Positions 31,785 to 40,775 of a DNA stretch of 64,000 bases are shown one piece after another (the first letter of the stretch is position 1; the number at the start of each line of letters is the position of its first letter). The stretch is from Anaerolineales bacterium (GTDB lineage: Bacteria > Chloroflexota > Anaerolineae > Anaerolineales > Villigracilaceae), in the NCBI GenBank assembly GCA_030834895.1, contig JAUQXA010000064.1, positions 62,001 to 126,000 of the forward strand, written 5' to 3'. The notes below the pieces were generated by a model. It saw only the letters and a list, made by a program, of their open reading frames with translations, was not told the origin of the DNA and did no database searches. Both the position numbers and the translations under genes were made by a program.

Positions 31785-32621
31785 ATGGACATTCATGCCG
31801 GGATTATTGCCGCTTCGCTCATGATGATTGCCGCTGCTGTCTTTGCCATCCGCAATGCGATTCACGTGATGCAGTCGGCGCGGAAGCTGGCTTTCTACAG
31901 CCTGCGACGGATGCGTAATGCCAACGCGTGGCGCTTGCTATTCCTCGCTCTGTTTTTGTTTGCCTGCGCCGCCTGGCTTCCCGTCTTTGGGGAACCAATG
32001 ATCTATGGCTATTTTCCGCCGACTCCCACGCCGTCGTCGACACCGACCATTACCCTCACGCCGACCATCACATTGACCCCGACCGTCACCGTCCCGCCGA
32101 CCGTGACGCCAACTCCCGCAGTCTCCAACACCCCAACGCTGACCTTAACTCCGTTTTTACCGCTTGCCATCGAAGCGCTCTTTCAGGGAATAGTCACGCC
32201 GAACCCCGATGCATTGTTTACTCCGTTGCAATTTTCGACCCAGTTTGACGGCGTCAACCCAATTGACCCCAAGACCGTATTCGAGCTTCCCATTCAAACC
32301 ATGTACGCTGGATTCGATTACAACAACCTGATTCCCGGTGTGCAGTGGACCGCGCTCTGGTACAAGGATCAAAAATTGATCTGCTACGAAACCCAGCCTT
32401 GGGATGGCGGCACGGGTGGTATTGGCGGCTATACTGAATGTTCCAATCCCATCGGCGGTTGGGTGCCGGGGGAATACGAAGTGCAGATTTTCATGGGATA
32501 TGACTGGAAGGTGGTGGGACGATTCCGCGTAATCGAATCGCCCAATGCTATACCCCAGACCACACCGACTTTTACGCCGATTCCAACTTTCACGTCGAGT
32601 CCAACTTTAGCTGCACCCTAA
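31785..32621 (+). CDS. Membrane-anchored protein with Thr-Pro linker, function unknown
   Basis: About 278 residues from the ATG at 31785 (TATAAT 7 bp upstream, no Shine-Dalgarno). One helix near the start (HAGIIAASLMMIAAAVFAI) and a second (~47-65, WRLLFLALFLFACAAWLPVF) anchor the protein. A Thr-Pro linker (~75-125) leads to a ~150-residue extracytoplasmic beta domain (VFELPIQTMYAGFDYNN, VQWTALWYKDQKLICYE, WVPGEYEVQIFMGYDWKVVG). The domain resembles Ig-like modules of Chloroflexota surface proteins but I cannot name it. Confidence 0.7.
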   Translation: MDIHAGIIAASLMMIAAAVFAIRNAIHVMQSARKLAFYSLRRMRNANAWRLLFLALFLFACAAWLPVFGEPMIYGYFPPTPTPSSTPTITLTPTITLTPTVTVPPTVTPTPAVSNTPTLTLTPFLPLAIEALFQGIVTPNPDALFTPLQFSTQFDGVNPIDPKTVFELPIQTMYAGFDYNNLIPGVQWTALWYKDQKLICYETQPWDGGTGGIGGYTECSNPIGGWVPGEYEVQIFMGYDWKVVGRFRVIESPNAIPQTTPTFTPIPTFTSSPTLAAP

Positions 32622-32671
32622 CCATGCAAAAACCCTGGCGGTAAGAGTTTAAATCTCTTGAGGAGACATCC

Positions 32672-33175
32672 GTGACTGAAAAGGCATTCCAGGATTATTA
32701 CCCCGAATACTTTGCTCATTGCTATGGCTGTGGAACCATGAACGAACTCGGAAATCAACTTAAAAGCTATTGGGACGGAGATGAATCGGTTGCCCACTTC
32801 CAGCCCAAGCCGTATCACACTGCCATTCTGGGTTACGTTTATGGCGGACTGTTGGCTTCGTTGATTGACTGTCACGGCACAGGCACAGCCGCTGCCGCAG
32901 GCTATCGCGCCGAAAACCGCGAGATGGACACCGAGCCGCCCTTGCGTTATCTCACCGCTTCCTTGCATGTGGATTATCTCAAGCCCACGCCGCTGGGTCC
33001 CGTGTTGGAAGTGCGTGGAAAGGTCAAGGAAGTGAAGGGAAGGAAAGTTGTGGTGGAAGAATGGATTATGGCGGATGGAGTGATTACGGTAAAAGGGGAG
33101 TTGGTTGCCGTGCAAGTGCCGGAGAGTTTGGTGAAGGAGTTGGTGGGAGAGAAGGATGAAGGACGAAAGAAGTGA
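32672..33175 (+). CDS. Hotdog-fold thioesterase (PaaI-like)
   Basis: A 167-residue protein starting at a GTG (32672) preceded by GAGGAG. HCYGCGTMNELGNQLKSYW at the N-terminus, YGGLLASLIDCHGTGTAAAA as the central hotdog helix, and LHVDYLKPTPLGPVLEVRGK are typical of acyl-CoA thioesterases of the PaaI/4HBT group. The substrate is unknown. The C-terminus is Lys/Glu-rich. It stands alone between an unknown protein and recJ, which faces it from the other strand. Confidence 0.87.
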   Translation: MTEKAFQDYYPEYFAHCYGCGTMNELGNQLKSYWDGDESVAHFQPKPYHTAILGYVYGGLLASLIDCHGTGTAAAAGYRAENREMDTEPPLRYLTASLHVDYLKPTPLGPVLEVRGKVKEVKGRKVVVEEWIMADGVITVKGELVAVQVPESLVKELVGEKDEGRKK

Positions 33176-33210
33176 CGAGCAATAAGTAATAAGTGCCCAT
33201 CAACTTTCAA

Positions 33211-34968
33211 TCAGCTATAATCTCCCAACCCTGCTTCCCTGATGTCCTTCAAGTTCAATTGATAGCCAACGCGCCCGTTGTATTCGTTCACTTCGTAGGT
33301 GAATAGAATGTCCACACGCGGGAGCATTTTTCTTTGCCACTCGCCGAACCTGAAACCGATGGCGTCATGGGTGTAGCCTGCTTCATCTTCAAGCGCTAGT
33401 TTTAGGTGCTTGGCATCCGCGCCGATAGCGCGCGCATTTTTAACCTTGACGTTGCGCGCCACGAAAACCGCATTCGGATTTCCGTAGCCTGTCGGTTCGA
33501 GAAATCTCAGGCATTTTTCGAACAACTCCGGGCGGACATCCACCAGCGAGACTTCCATGTCCGCTGTGACTGTGGGCTTGAGTTCTGACTTTGACAGCTT
33601 TTCCTCCGCGATGGATTTTAGCCGCGCCACCAACTCTGGCAGATTCTCGTTTCGGACGGTGAATCCAGCTGCAGCGGCATGTCCGCCGTGACGCACGAGC
33701 AGGTCAGCGCATTGATCCAGCGCGTCGGTGATGTGAAACTCGGGGATGGAGCGGCACGAGCCGCGAGTCTCTTCCTCCCCTTTGGATGCGACAATCGCCG
33801 GGCGGTAGTAGGTGTCTGTCAGGCGCGAGGCGGCAAGTCCGATGACGCCTGAATTGAAGTCTTCATGCGCGGCGAAGAGCAGCCAGGCCTTGGGGTCGTC
33901 GGCAAGGGCAATGGCTTCTGCCTGTGCCTGCATCTCGCGGGTGATTGCCTGCCGTTCGCGATTTTGAATGTTGAGCAGTTGCGCGAGTTCTCCGGCGCGG
34001 AGCGGGTCTTTGGTGATGAGCAATTCGTAGGCGGCAAGCGCTTCCTTCAACCTGCCTGCCGCATTCAAGCGCGGTCCCAATGAAAAGCCAATGGTTCCCG
34101 CGTTTACCTTTGCTAACGAAATATCTGACACTGCGGCGAGCGAGAACAAGCCCTGTCGCTGGGTTTGCTTCATTTGCCTCAGCCCTTTGCGGACGAGGAT
34201 GCGATTTTCGCCCGTGAGCGGCGCGAGGTCGGCAACCGTGCCAAGCGCGACCAGATCAAGCAAGCTATACAGGCGTTGACCATTGACCGTGGACGGTTGA
34301 CTATTGTTTGTGTTGCGTTCTCCATCGTCCAACAAGGCTTCGGCGATCTTGTAGGCGATGCCCACGCCAGCCAAATCCTTATCGGGATAGATGTCGCCGG
34401 GTTGTTTGGGGTTGATGACGGCGAAGGCTGGGGGCAGGTCGCCTTCGGCTGGGTGGTGATGGTCGCTGATGATCAGGTCAAGGCCGAGGCTTTTGGCGTA
34501 GGCTGCTTCGTTCGGCGAGCGGATGCCGCAATCGACAGTAACGATCAGTTTCACGCCATCAGCTTTGAGTTTGTCCATTGCCTCGTTGTTGAGTCCGTAG
34601 CCTTCATCGAAACGGTTGGGGATGTATCCGCGCACGTCCGCGTCGAAATAGGACAATGTTTCAACAAGTAAAGCAGTGGATGTCACGCCGTCCACGTCGT
34701 AATCGCCGTAGATGGCGATGGGTTCATGATTTTGAATGGCCGCCTGGATTCGATCAATCGCCTGGTGCATGCCTGTCATCTGAAACGGGTCAGTATTGAA
34801 GTCGGGCTTGGCGTTGAGAAATGCGCGCGCCTCGGCGTCTGTAGCATGGCCGCGATTGAAGAGAATCTGCCTGAGGATGGGGGGAAATTTCGAGAGCGCA
34901 GAATCAGCTTCGGGCGAGATGAGAGGGGGAATGTTCCAGTGCTTGGCGTATGGCTTGTCAGGTGTCAT
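33211..34968 (-). CDS. recJ: Single-stranded-DNA-specific exonuclease RecJ
   Basis: About 585 residues from the ATG at 34968; the frame also opens at 35007. DHH phosphoesterase motifs are complete: AIYGDYDVDGVTSTALLVET, LIVTVDCGIRS, LIISDHHHPAEGDLP. The DHHA1 motif RHGGHAAAAGFTV and an OB-like C-terminal domain (LFTYEVNEYNGRVGYQLNL) are present, as in typical RecJ of 560-600 residues. It degrades single-stranded DNA 5' to 3' in recombination and mismatch repair. Upstream lies the second promoter palindrome, which may drive it on the minus strand. Confidence 0.93.
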   Translation of the reverse strand: MTPDKPYAKHWNIPPLISPEADSALSKFPPILRQILFNRGHATDAEARAFLNAKPDFNTDPFQMTGMHQAIDRIQAAIQNHEPIAIYGDYDVDGVTSTALLVETLSYFDADVRGYIPNRFDEGYGLNNEAMDKLKADGVKLIVTVDCGIRSPNEAAYAKSLGLDLIISDHHHPAEGDLPPAFAVINPKQPGDIYPDKDLAGVGIAYKIAEALLDDGERNTNNSQPSTVNGQRLYSLLDLVALGTVADLAPLTGENRILVRKGLRQMKQTQRQGLFSLAAVSDISLAKVNAGTIGFSLGPRLNAAGRLKEALAAYELLITKDPLRAGELAQLLNIQNRERQAITREMQAQAEAIALADDPKAWLLFAAHEDFNSGVIGLAASRLTDTYYRPAIVASKGEEETRGSCRSIPEFHITDALDQCADLLVRHGGHAAAAGFTVRNENLPELVARLKSIAEEKLSKSELKPTVTADMEVSLVDVRPELFEKCLRFLEPTGYGNPNAVFVARNVKVKNARAIGADAKHLKLALEDEAGYTHDAIGFRFGEWQRKMLPRVDILFTYEVNEYNGRVGYQLNLKDIREAGLGDYS

Positions 34969-35023
34969 ATCGAAAAAGTGATTGGCAGAGTATAAACGTT
35001 CATGCACTGAGGTGGAAGGGTGT

Positions 35024-35104
35024 TGTATATAATGCCTGCGTTCACGAATTGCGCTTCCCGCAGGCTAAAGAGACGCAATTTGTGAACGTGAAGGGTATAA
35101 TTCG
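35024..35104. promoter_or_regulatory. Palindromic promoter element, copy 2
   Basis: GTTCACGAATTGCG and CGCAATTTGTGAAC form a stem at 35040-35087 with loop sequence CTTCCCGCAGG, which matches the reverse complement of copy 1 (31719-31763). TATAAT boxes at 35028-35033 and 35096-35101 flank it. The second is about 30 bp upstream of the ATG at 35132, which has its own AAAGGAG. Confidence 0.6.
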
Positions 35105-35131
35105 ATTGTCGCTTTGACAAAGGAGTGAACC

Positions 35132-35647
35132 ATGAGACAACTTACTGAAGAAGAAAAACTTGCGACGGTAATGGTCTACACCAATGATATGTTGGCGCGC
35201 GGGGAGGTGATTGCAAAGGAAAATGCGCGCGTGAGCATCTGGCTTCGTACGCAGGGCGTTCCAAATTATATTCACCTTCACAAGCCACAAGTGATTTCCT
35301 TTGCCGGCGGGACGCCAAAGACTTTTGCGTTCTCCGAGATATTCATTCCGACCGTGCAGGTGGCTGCATTCCACCTTGCGCCTCCCGCCCGGGAAGTCCT
35401 GGACTATGATGCCAGCGAACAAAACCGCATGATGCAGTCGATGGATGTGATGGTTGGTCCTTTTGTGTTGAAAGGAAAGATCCGTATTTCGATGCAGACC
35501 GATGTTGCCACCAGCCTGGATGTGATGCGGACATTGTGGTTGTCCATCTACGATGCCGAGATTGCCAATCCGCACCTGCCGCAGTTCAATATTCAAGTGC
35601 CCATGCTGCTGGTGAACTCGAACTATGTGACTCTTGGCATTACATAA
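35132..35647 (+). CDS. Conserved-looking protein of unknown function
   Basis: A 171-residue soluble protein. No signal peptide or membrane helix. The sequence alternates beta strands: VSIWLRTQGVPNYIHLHKPQ, FGGTPKTFAFSEIFIPTVQV-type segments, FVLKGKIRISMQTDVATSLD. It could be a split beta-barrel fold used as an expression-regulating or ligand-binding protein. I do not recognise the family. AAAGGAG lies 8 bp before the ATG. It sits between a promoter element and tRNA-Pro. Confidence 0.7.
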   Translation: MRQLTEEEKLATVMVYTNDMLARGEVIAKENARVSIWLRTQGVPNYIHLHKPQVISFAGGTPKTFAFSEIFIPTVQVAAFHLAPPAREVLDYDASEQNRMMQSMDVMVGPFVLKGKIRISMQTDVATSLDVMRTLWLSIYDAEIANPHLPQFNIQVPMLLVNSNYVTLGIT

Positions 35648-35665
35648 GGAACTACAAATTTACCC

Positions 35666-35693
35666 CTGACAAAACAAACCGTAATGGTATAAT
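35666..35693 (+). promoter_or_regulatory. Promoter of tRNA-Pro
   Basis: CTGACA (35666-35671), a 16-bp spacer and TATAAT (35688-35693) end 10 bp before the tRNA's first base. A good sigma-70-type promoter. Confidence 0.65.
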
Positions 35694-35703
35694 GCAGTCC
35701 GTT

Positions 35704-35777
35704 CGGGGTGTGGCTCAGCCCGGTAGAGCGCACGGTTCGGGTCCGTGAGGTCGAGCGTTCAAATCGCTCCACCCCGA
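35704..35777 (+). tRNA. tRNA-Pro (CGG)
   Basis: A 74-nt cloverleaf: acceptor arm CGGGGTG/CACCCCG with A at position 73; D-arm GGCTCAGCCCGGTAGAGC; anticodon stem CACGG/CCGTG with loop TTCGGGT (anticodon CGG); T-arm GAGCG TTCAAAT CGCTC. CCA is not encoded. Confidence 0.95.
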
Positions 35778-35782
35778 CAGAA

Positions 35783-35816
35783 ACACCGCCTTCAATAGTG
35801 AGGCGGTGTGTTTTTT
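35783..35816 (+). terminator. Terminator of tRNA-Pro
   Basis: ACACCGCCT pairs with AGGCGGTGT around TCAATAGTG and is followed by G and six T. It begins 5 bp after the tRNA. Confidence 0.88.
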
Positions 35817-35878
35817 ATACGTGGGTTTGGATACCAATTGTCACTTGCACATCCCCGCTATTTCTGTAAAATGACCGC

Positions 35879-36343
35879 ATGAACAGTACAACAAGCGCGA
35901 TACTCTCCGCAGTTCTTGCAGGGATATGTTGGGCAATCGGTTCGTTCGCCGTCAAGTACGTTTTGCGGGATGTGACAATGCATCCCACGCTGGCGTTTGC
36001 CTTGCGTGAACTGGTCACCTTCGTCGGTGTTTGGATCATCATCTGGCCTGTGGCACGGGAACAGTTGCCCGCATTGTGGGCAAGCACTCAAGGCAGGCAA
36101 TCGATTTGGGTGGTGGTCATTTTTACTGGGTTGATATCCTCGCTCATCGGCCATATCCTGTTGTATTATGGACTTGGCAGCCAGCAGGTCAGTTTGTCCA
36201 CTGTGATGGCGCTGGCGTACACCTCTCCGGTTTGGGCGACACTGCTCTCTGTGGCATTCGGTCTCGAAACGTTTTCATGGATGCGGCTTGCGGGCGTTTT
36301 GGTGACCGTACTGGGTATGGCGATTGTGGTCTATGCAAAGTGA
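35879..36343 (+). CDS. Single-EamA-domain membrane transporter (DMT superfamily)
   Basis: A 154-residue, very hydrophobic protein with about five transmembrane helices, equal to one EamA repeat. LSAVLAGICWAIGSFAVKYV at the start and LSTVMALAYTSPVWATLLSV near the end are typical repeat signatures. Full-length members have two repeats and about 300 residues; half-size forms work as dimers. The substrate is unknown. The sequence reads through cleanly to a stop, so this is probably a natural half transporter rather than a truncation. Confidence 0.82.
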   Translation: MNSTTSAILSAVLAGICWAIGSFAVKYVLRDVTMHPTLAFALRELVTFVGVWIIIWPVAREQLPALWASTQGRQSIWVVVIFTGLISSLIGHILLYYGLGSQQVSLSTVMALAYTSPVWATLLSVAFGLETFSWMRLAGVLVTVLGMAIVVYAK

Positions 36344-36388
36344 TTCCTTGAATTGATCCGATTACCATCAAGTACAAAACCAGAGTTC

Positions 36389-37519
36389 CTAAGGGATGAA
36401 TCCCTCAACCTTTAATATTCCCGTGAACGCCTGATCTGCATCCGCGACCGCTTTCTCACGCCAGTCTCTTGCGGCGGGATTGAACAATTCCTCGAAGCCG
36501 TGTTTTGCGCGCGCGAGGATTTTTTCATTGCCTGCGCCATACCAATAAACACGGTTCTCGTGGATCATCACCCGTGGACTGTGAATCAAGCCATGTAGTA
36601 CATTACCATAAGCGCCAAATTCAAAGGAGGTTGCATAGAGTTTTGTTCGGGGAAATTCATTTTGCTGCAGGGTGTAGATGTAATCGATCATATCGCCGCG
36701 AATGGCGTAGAACTCGTCGGCAGTGGCGGCAACCACCAGCGGATAATCGAACCTTTTGACGAACTTTGCCGACGTGCGTTTATCCAGCGCCGAATTGACG
36801 AGGCTCATCTGGTAGCGCGGACCGTAGCCTGTGTGCATATCCAAATGCAGGACCTGTTTGTAGCTGCCTAACATCTGACGGTAAAGCCCCATCAGAGTTC
36901 GAGTTTCCTCTGGCATTTCCTTGCCGCCGTAAAATAACCCCTTGGGCTGATGGTACTGTCCGAGCAGTTGCGCTCCGTCGAAACCTCGCAAGCCCATTCG
37001 TCCAATGTGCCAGACCAGACCGAGGAAATAGGCGAGGTCGCTCAGGAAAAAGTTGGTCAGCTTCGAGGGTGGGTTAAGAAACGAGTCGATCCTATCGTAT
37101 TCTGGATTGAAGGTTGAGTCAAATCCCATGTCCCAGAGGAAAGTGCGGTTGAGGTCGATATTGTTGGCGTTGCCGCGGCGGCGATGTTTCATTCCCCACG
37201 GGTTGATGGCATGGACGAGCAAAATACCCGTTGTCCGTGGATCGAGCCTCGGCATGTAAACTTCGATAAAGCGCTGGAGTATGGCGGAGCCGACGTAACA
37301 TTCCACGCCATGCTCGCCCGTGGTCACCATGACGACTTTTTCGTTTCGTTCGGTTGCATCCGAGTAAAGCCAATCGATGGTCAGGTCTTTGTCATCGGAC
37401 AGGACATGTTGAAATAATTTTGCCTTTGGCCATAACGTTTGTACAGTGGATAAGTCATTACAAAAACGTTCGCGTGATCCCTCATAGGTTTCAGGGAAAA
37501 GGGCTTGGAGTTCGGTCAT
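36389..37519 (-). CDS. DUF2817 / M14-like zinc peptidase
   Basis: A 376-residue protein. VMVTTGEHGVECYVGSAILQ carries the His and Glu zinc ligands, LVHAINPWGMKHRRRGNANN then IDLNRTF follow, and VLHLDMHTGYGP supplies the third His. This matches the DUF2817 group of M14 carboxypeptidase relatives. No signal peptide is visible, so it is probably cytoplasmic. Its start overlaps the stop of the C45 gene by 4 nt (37516-37519), so both are likely made together for breakdown or remodelling of small peptides or amides (inference). Confidence 0.85.
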   Translation of the reverse strand: MTELQALFPETYEGSRERFCNDLSTVQTLWPKAKLFQHVLSDDKDLTIDWLYSDATERNEKVVMVTTGEHGVECYVGSAILQRFIEVYMPRLDPRTTGILLVHAINPWGMKHRRRGNANNIDLNRTFLWDMGFDSTFNPEYDRIDSFLNPPSKLTNFFLSDLAYFLGLVWHIGRMGLRGFDGAQLLGQYHQPKGLFYGGKEMPEETRTLMGLYRQMLGSYKQVLHLDMHTGYGPRYQMSLVNSALDKRTSAKFVKRFDYPLVVAATADEFYAIRGDMIDYIYTLQQNEFPRTKLYATSFEFGAYGNVLHGLIHSPRVMIHENRVYWYGAGNEKILARAKHGFEELFNPAARDWREKAVADADQAFTGILKVEGFIP

Positions 37520-38577
37520 GAGTCTTGACTCCGATAAGGTTCAAGCCGGTATTCGATATATTCCGTCTGACAGGGAAGTCCGCTCCCGATCCAGGCGCGC
37601 AGGGATTCCAACTGGATGATGATACTGAAGACAGTTTTGCTTTTTTCCTGATGGCTGCAAATGGAGTAGGGATACCCAGTATGGTCAGCCAGAAGGGTTT
37701 TGAACAGGTCGGGAGTCAGTTTTCCGTAATTCTCCTCCAACAAACGCATGGCACGGTTGTGTCGGATGATCGAACCCGCGAAGGCGGAAGGATCAAGCTC
37801 GAAGCGGCGCATGACCGGGCTGACGTAGTGATTCGCGTGCGCCAGAATATCCCCCTCGATGTAGAGTGCGTCGCAATCGGTAGCGGAACCCTCCATTGAA
37901 TAAACCTCGCCGTTCCCGTCTGCGATGATGTTGTTATAACTTGATGCGCGTTCTTTGAGCAGGCAGTGACTCATGGCTTCACCCAGATGACGCGCACCCA
38001 AAATAGCGCGAGCAACCAAAAGGCGCGGTACGCCCGGGCGGATATCGTTGCTGTCCAGTTGATTCCCGGTCAGGCTGATTTTTGCGGCGTTGAACCCGGC
38101 GCTGATTCCCACTCCGCCCGCAGAAACGGCAAGGAATACAGGTTCATCACCCGCTTGCACTTTCAAAATGACCAGGCGCGATTCATCCTCTGCGACAAGG
38201 TCATTGGTATGCGCGAGCAGGGTCGAGCCGTCCAATGTGGCGCGTCCACGGGCTGCCATGTCGGTACAGCCTTTGTTCCAGACCGAAGGCTCCCACAGCT
38301 CCTCGCACATGCCCAAAAAGATTTCATCGAATGGAACACCCGAGCCTTTGGCAATCCCTTCCAGTTCTTCGGTGTATTGCGGGTACGCAGTGCGGCTGTA
38401 CGCAAGATAAAGCCTGCTTTGTTCAAGCATGGATTTCCACGTCACATTGGCAGGGAGGTCTGACCGCATTTGCGAGAGCATGTCCATAATTTGGGGCTTG
38501 CATTGCATCCCAATTTGGGAGCCGACTTCACGGTGCGTGCCATATGCTTCGATAATAGGGATGGGGAGGTTGGACAT
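37516..38577 (-). CDS. C45-family autoproteolytic acyltransferase/hydrolase
   Basis: A 353-residue Ntn-hydrolase precursor of the penicillin-acyltransferase (peptidase C45) type. The expected self-cleavage point is before Cys in WNKGCTDMAARGRATLDGST; the new N-terminal Cys would be the nucleophile. LLAHTNDLV, FLAVSAGGVGISAGFNAAKI, YNNIIADGNGEVYSMEGSAT and ADHTGYPYSICSH are family motifs. It hydrolyses amide bonds of acylated amines or peptides. It is the first gene of a two-gene operon with the DUF2817 peptidase. Confidence 0.87.
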   Translation of the reverse strand: MSNLPIPIIEAYGTHREVGSQIGMQCKPQIMDMLSQMRSDLPANVTWKSMLEQSRLYLAYSRTAYPQYTEELEGIAKGSGVPFDEIFLGMCEELWEPSVWNKGCTDMAARGRATLDGSTLLAHTNDLVAEDESRLVILKVQAGDEPVFLAVSAGGVGISAGFNAAKISLTGNQLDSNDIRPGVPRLLVARAILGARHLGEAMSHCLLKERASSYNNIIADGNGEVYSMEGSATDCDALYIEGDILAHANHYVSPVMRRFELDPSAFAGSIIRHNRAMRLLEENYGKLTPDLFKTLLADHTGYPYSICSHQEKSKTVFSIIIQLESLRAWIGSGLPCQTEYIEYRLEPYRSQDS

Positions 38578-38663
38578 ATACGGACCTTTTATGGGCTATT
38601 TGGGATTATATGTTTTGACGTCCAACTTTTTGCACAAAGAAAAAAATCGGTGAGGCAAGAAAA

Positions 38664-40766
38664 CTATGGTGAGACCAGTCCTGCCGTCAAAAGAGAAAGC
38701 ACTTTCCGTGATAGGTTGATTACAGGTTCCCCCACCTTTTCGACATTTTCAGCAGCTTTTATTAAACCCTCGATGCTGAATGAACACCATTTTTTGTTTG
38801 GCTTGGGTTTGGTAACTTCATCAACCAGCCTACCTAAATCGTCTGCAACTTCCGCCAATTGCTCTTTGGACAAAGATTTGCTCATCATATCTACAGCCTC
38901 TGTCAATTGCCTCAAAGTTTCCTTGAGTTCCGAATCAATTTTTGAGGAGGTGATTTTATTATAACTATCCATAATGGATCGGTTGCCATCGCCAACGGTC
39001 AAACTTCCGGAAATATTTCCTTGAACAATGATATTTGTCACCTTGCTTACATTATTTTGGCCCGGAAACTCGCTTTCGGCGTTTTTAAGAAGTGCGTGAT
39101 TGTTCTCCTTTATAGGCTCATAGATCTTATTTGACCAGTTGATCTGATCTTCGTTGATTGACAACCACTCTACCGGTGGCCAATTCTCTCCCCACTGCTT
39201 AAGACGAGTGCAGAGAAGGGAGGAAAGCAAAAATGCCCGCCACCACCTGGATGAGTTCATCTTTGAAAGCATTAAACCAAAGGATGCATCCAACAGCAGT
39301 CCCCAGTAATATTCGCGCAAATCTCCATAGTGGGTGACCTTTTGGGCAATGGCTCGCAATCCATTGATCACCTCCAAGGCTTTCTTGATTTCTTCATTTT
39401 CTTCAAAATATTTCGGAATTGAGAGGGGCCTGGTGGGCAAAAGTGGCTTTGTCAGGATCACAGCCAGATAATAGAACAACTGCAGATCATCCTCCGGAAG
39501 GATGGCCAAGCGGGTGATAATGTTCTGTTCCAATTCGACAAAATCCCGCAGGATGTGGCTGATTCCGCTGCGTTCGAAATCGATAGCCCATGCATGATCC
39601 TCGTCGACAAATAAATTATCCCCATGCAGATCGCCATGAACGATGACCTGATTTGCGTGCGGAAAATAACTGTCTGCTCCATGTGTCAGCAGCCAGACGA
39701 CAGGATTTACATAGGTGCCGGGGAGACCGGGGAATGTGACCGTTTTTTCCTGAATTGGAAAATCTTTCAAATGTTGGTGCAGTTTATGAGAGGGATCATA
39801 CGTCTGATAGAGGGTTCCCGTTAAAGGCTGGCGTGAGTCGCTGTAATGACGACTCCAGACCTCCTCGAAGAAATGGACCAGAGGTTTGATGATTTCGTTT
39901 GAATTTTTTGCCTGTCGGTAAAATGTGGTAAAGGTTTTCAGGGATTTCTGAGACGATCCCATGAAACTGTAGCAAATTCCCCCCAGGTCCCAAAAATCGG
40001 CATGTTGGTGCAACTCTGCTGAAAACCGGCCGACAAGCCGTTCCTGTATATATGTCTTATAGGCTTCTACTTCCCGCTGGATTCTTTCGCGCGGGGCAAG
40101 CTTTACGGCCACCGGTTCTTTGTTGTCCGGCCAGGCTTGAAAAAGTACGGTTCGTCCATGTCCGACGATGACCGATGTTTCTACTGCCCCTTCCAGTGGT
40201 TTGAGGGCAAGTAACCTCGTTTCGGGAAACAAGCGCCCAAGAACATCCATGACCAGATCGCGTGGGAGATCATTGTCATCACCGAATAGATATCTGAGGA
40301 TCACTTCTTCGTTCCAGGCGGTCGGCCAAACCAGGGAAAGCCCGTTTTGACAGCCACAGCCCATTCGGGCCACTCTCTTTACAGCGTCTACCAGGGCTTG
40401 GGGAGAATCTTCTTTCCCGATTACATCTTCTACGCCATCCTGCCTAAACGCCTGTTGTGTAATCTTGTAATTTTTATTAAGATGTGCCGAGTAAAGGATG
40501 CAACGGGCGGATGAAAAGCTTTGATCTTTCCATAAATCAAGTCCACTGCGGTCGTCTGTATGCTCGTCTGACAGTCGCAGATCCATGATGACTATGTGTG
40601 GTCTGAAAACACTAGTTAGCTTCTTGGCCGACTCTTCAAGCTCCACTCCTTGGCCTTCAGCCGCTTGGGCCAAACAACCAGCTCCCTGCAGAATCTTGAC
40701 TACTTGGCTTCGCACTTTGAGATCATTATCTACCACAAGAACACGTATGGTGCATGGGATTGGCAT
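38664..40766 (-). CDS. Receiver domain fused to APH-like kinase
   Basis: A 700-residue protein with three parts. (1) Receiver, ~1-130: RVLVVDNDLKVRSQVV (acidic pocket), IVIMDLRLSD (phospho-Asp), CILYSAHL (Ser) and VIGKEDS (Lys). (2) APH/choline-kinase-like domain, ~170-450: VAVKLAPRERIQREVEAYKT (Lys and Glu of the ATP site), QVIVHGDLHGDNLFVDEDHA (catalytic loop) and AIDFERSGI (metal-binding Asp). (3) A C-terminal ~120 residues with IIVQGNISGSLTVGDGN followed by two amphipathic helices, a form seen next to effector domains. It seems to couple a phosphorelay to phosphorylation of an unknown substrate. Last gene of a four-gene operon. Confidence 0.85.
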   Translation of the reverse strand: MPIPCTIRVLVVDNDLKVRSQVVKILQGAGCLAQAAEGQGVELEESAKKLTSVFRPHIVIMDLRLSDEHTDDRSGLDLWKDQSFSSARCILYSAHLNKNYKITQQAFRQDGVEDVIGKEDSPQALVDAVKRVARMGCGCQNGLSLVWPTAWNEEVILRYLFGDDNDLPRDLVMDVLGRLFPETRLLALKPLEGAVETSVIVGHGRTVLFQAWPDNKEPVAVKLAPRERIQREVEAYKTYIQERLVGRFSAELHQHADFWDLGGICYSFMGSSQKSLKTFTTFYRQAKNSNEIIKPLVHFFEEVWSRHYSDSRQPLTGTLYQTYDPSHKLHQHLKDFPIQEKTVTFPGLPGTYVNPVVWLLTHGADSYFPHANQVIVHGDLHGDNLFVDEDHAWAIDFERSGISHILRDFVELEQNIITRLAILPEDDLQLFYYLAVILTKPLLPTRPLSIPKYFEENEEIKKALEVINGLRAIAQKVTHYGDLREYYWGLLLDASFGLMLSKMNSSRWWRAFLLSSLLCTRLKQWGENWPPVEWLSINEDQINWSNKIYEPIKENNHALLKNAESEFPGQNNVSKVTNIIVQGNISGSLTVGDGNRSIMDSYNKITSSKIDSELKETLRQLTEAVDMMSKSLSKEQLAEVADDLGRLVDEVTKPKPNKKWCSFSIEGLIKAAENVEKVGEPVINLSRKVLSLLTAGLVSP

Positions 40767-40775
40767 GGCAAGCTC

